Source of the DNA: Ferrovaceae bacterium
GTDB taxonomy: Bacteria > Pseudomonadota > Gammaproteobacteria > Burkholderiales > Ferrovaceae
Assembly (NCBI GenBank): GCA_027457225.1
Contig: DAIDTL010000085.1
Coordinates: 1-5,451, forward strand
Reading direction: 5' to 3'
DNA length: 5,451 nt
Shown one piece after another: positions 5,337 to 5,451 of this stretch. Under the pieces are notes generated by a model. That model saw only the letters and a program-made list of their open reading frames with translations, was not told where the DNA came from and did no database searches. Position numbers and translations under genes: made by a program. Positions within the stretch are counted from its first letter, which is position 1. Every line of letters begins with the position of its first letter.

Positions 5337-5451
5337 ATGAAAAAAACGATATCTATACTGGCAATGACCAGTGTTTTGGCCGCTTGCAGCTCCACTCCCA
5401 CCGCAACGTCCGTACCCGCAGCTGACAAGACCGTGGCTCCGGCGACAGCAA
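5337..5451 (+). CDS. pal: Peptidoglycan-associated lipoprotein Pal, N-terminal end only (partial)
   Basis: The frame is open from ATG 5337 to the window edge, giving 38 complete codons. It begins with a lipoprotein signal peptide: MKK, a hydrophobic stretch (ISILAMTSVL), and the lipobox LAAC at 14-17 with C17 as the lipidated residue. The +2 residue is Ser, not Asp, which in E. coli rules predicts sorting to the outer membrane. A flexible Thr/Ala/Pro-rich linker follows (SSTPTATSVPAADK). The OmpA-like peptidoglycan-binding domain lies beyond the window, so the name rests on the lipoprotein start plus its place directly after tolB. Another outer-membrane lipoprotein is possible but unlikely. 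Pal anchors the outer membrane to the cell wall and is the target of TolB. Confidence 0.9.
   Translation, partial: MKKTISILAMTSVLAACSSTPTATSVPAADKTVAPATA

Noticed and set aside
1..5451. Mobile element, CRISPR array, tRNA or novel defence system
   Set aside because: The window is fully accounted for by conserved ruv and tol-pal genes with no inverted repeats, direct-repeat arrays, cloverleaf sequences or foreign-looking genes visible.

Overview
The window is a stretch of ordinary proteobacterial core genome. Every gene lies on the + strand and packing is very tight. It joins two classic blocks: the 3' end of ruvC with complete ruvA and ruvB (Holliday-junction processing), followed directly by ybgC-tolQ-tolR-tolA-tolB and the first codons of pal (the Tol-Pal cell-envelope system). 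The ruvCAB to ybgC-tol-pal order, the moderately high GC and the short, simple TolA suggest a Gram-negative proteobacterium. The TolA sequence (PVEAELWSELP after the membrane anchor, an ADIALxKKKK-type start of the coiled coil) resembles betaproteobacterial forms. I infer Betaproteobacteria from recalled family features and cannot name the genus.

Layout: ruvC C-terminus (1-75), ruvA (72-656), ruvB (658-1683), ybgC (1692-2102), tolQ (2099-2791), tolR (2795-3211), tolA reading frame (3208-3972) interrupted by an in-frame TAG at 3442-3444, tolB (3962-5242), a 94-base gap, and pal (from 5337, running off the end). Four junctions overlap: ruvC/ruvA (ATGA), ybgC/tolQ (GTGA), tolR/tolA (TTGA) and tolA/tolB (11 bases). 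The other gaps before pal are 1, 8 and 3 bases. This points to one transcription unit with translational coupling. The only space for separate control is the gap before pal, which has the clearest Shine-Dalgarno sequence in the window.

Functionally, RuvA and RuvB form the branch-migration motor and RuvC resolves the junction. TolQ and TolR form a proton-driven inner-membrane motor that energises TolA. TolA reaches across the periplasm to TolB and the lipoprotein Pal, which holds the outer membrane to the peptidoglycan and helps it constrict at division. YbgC is the thioesterase usually encoded at the head of this operon.

The one real anomaly is tolA. An amber codon separates the membrane anchor and proline-rich linker (78 residues) from the coiled coil and C-terminal domain (171 residues from the next ATG). 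Both halves are in the same frame and otherwise intact. It could be a sequencing error, a recent nonsense mutation, or read-through. TAG serves as the terminal stop of ruvB and tolQ here, which argues against general reassignment. I see no novel system, mobile element, RNA gene or CRISPR array.
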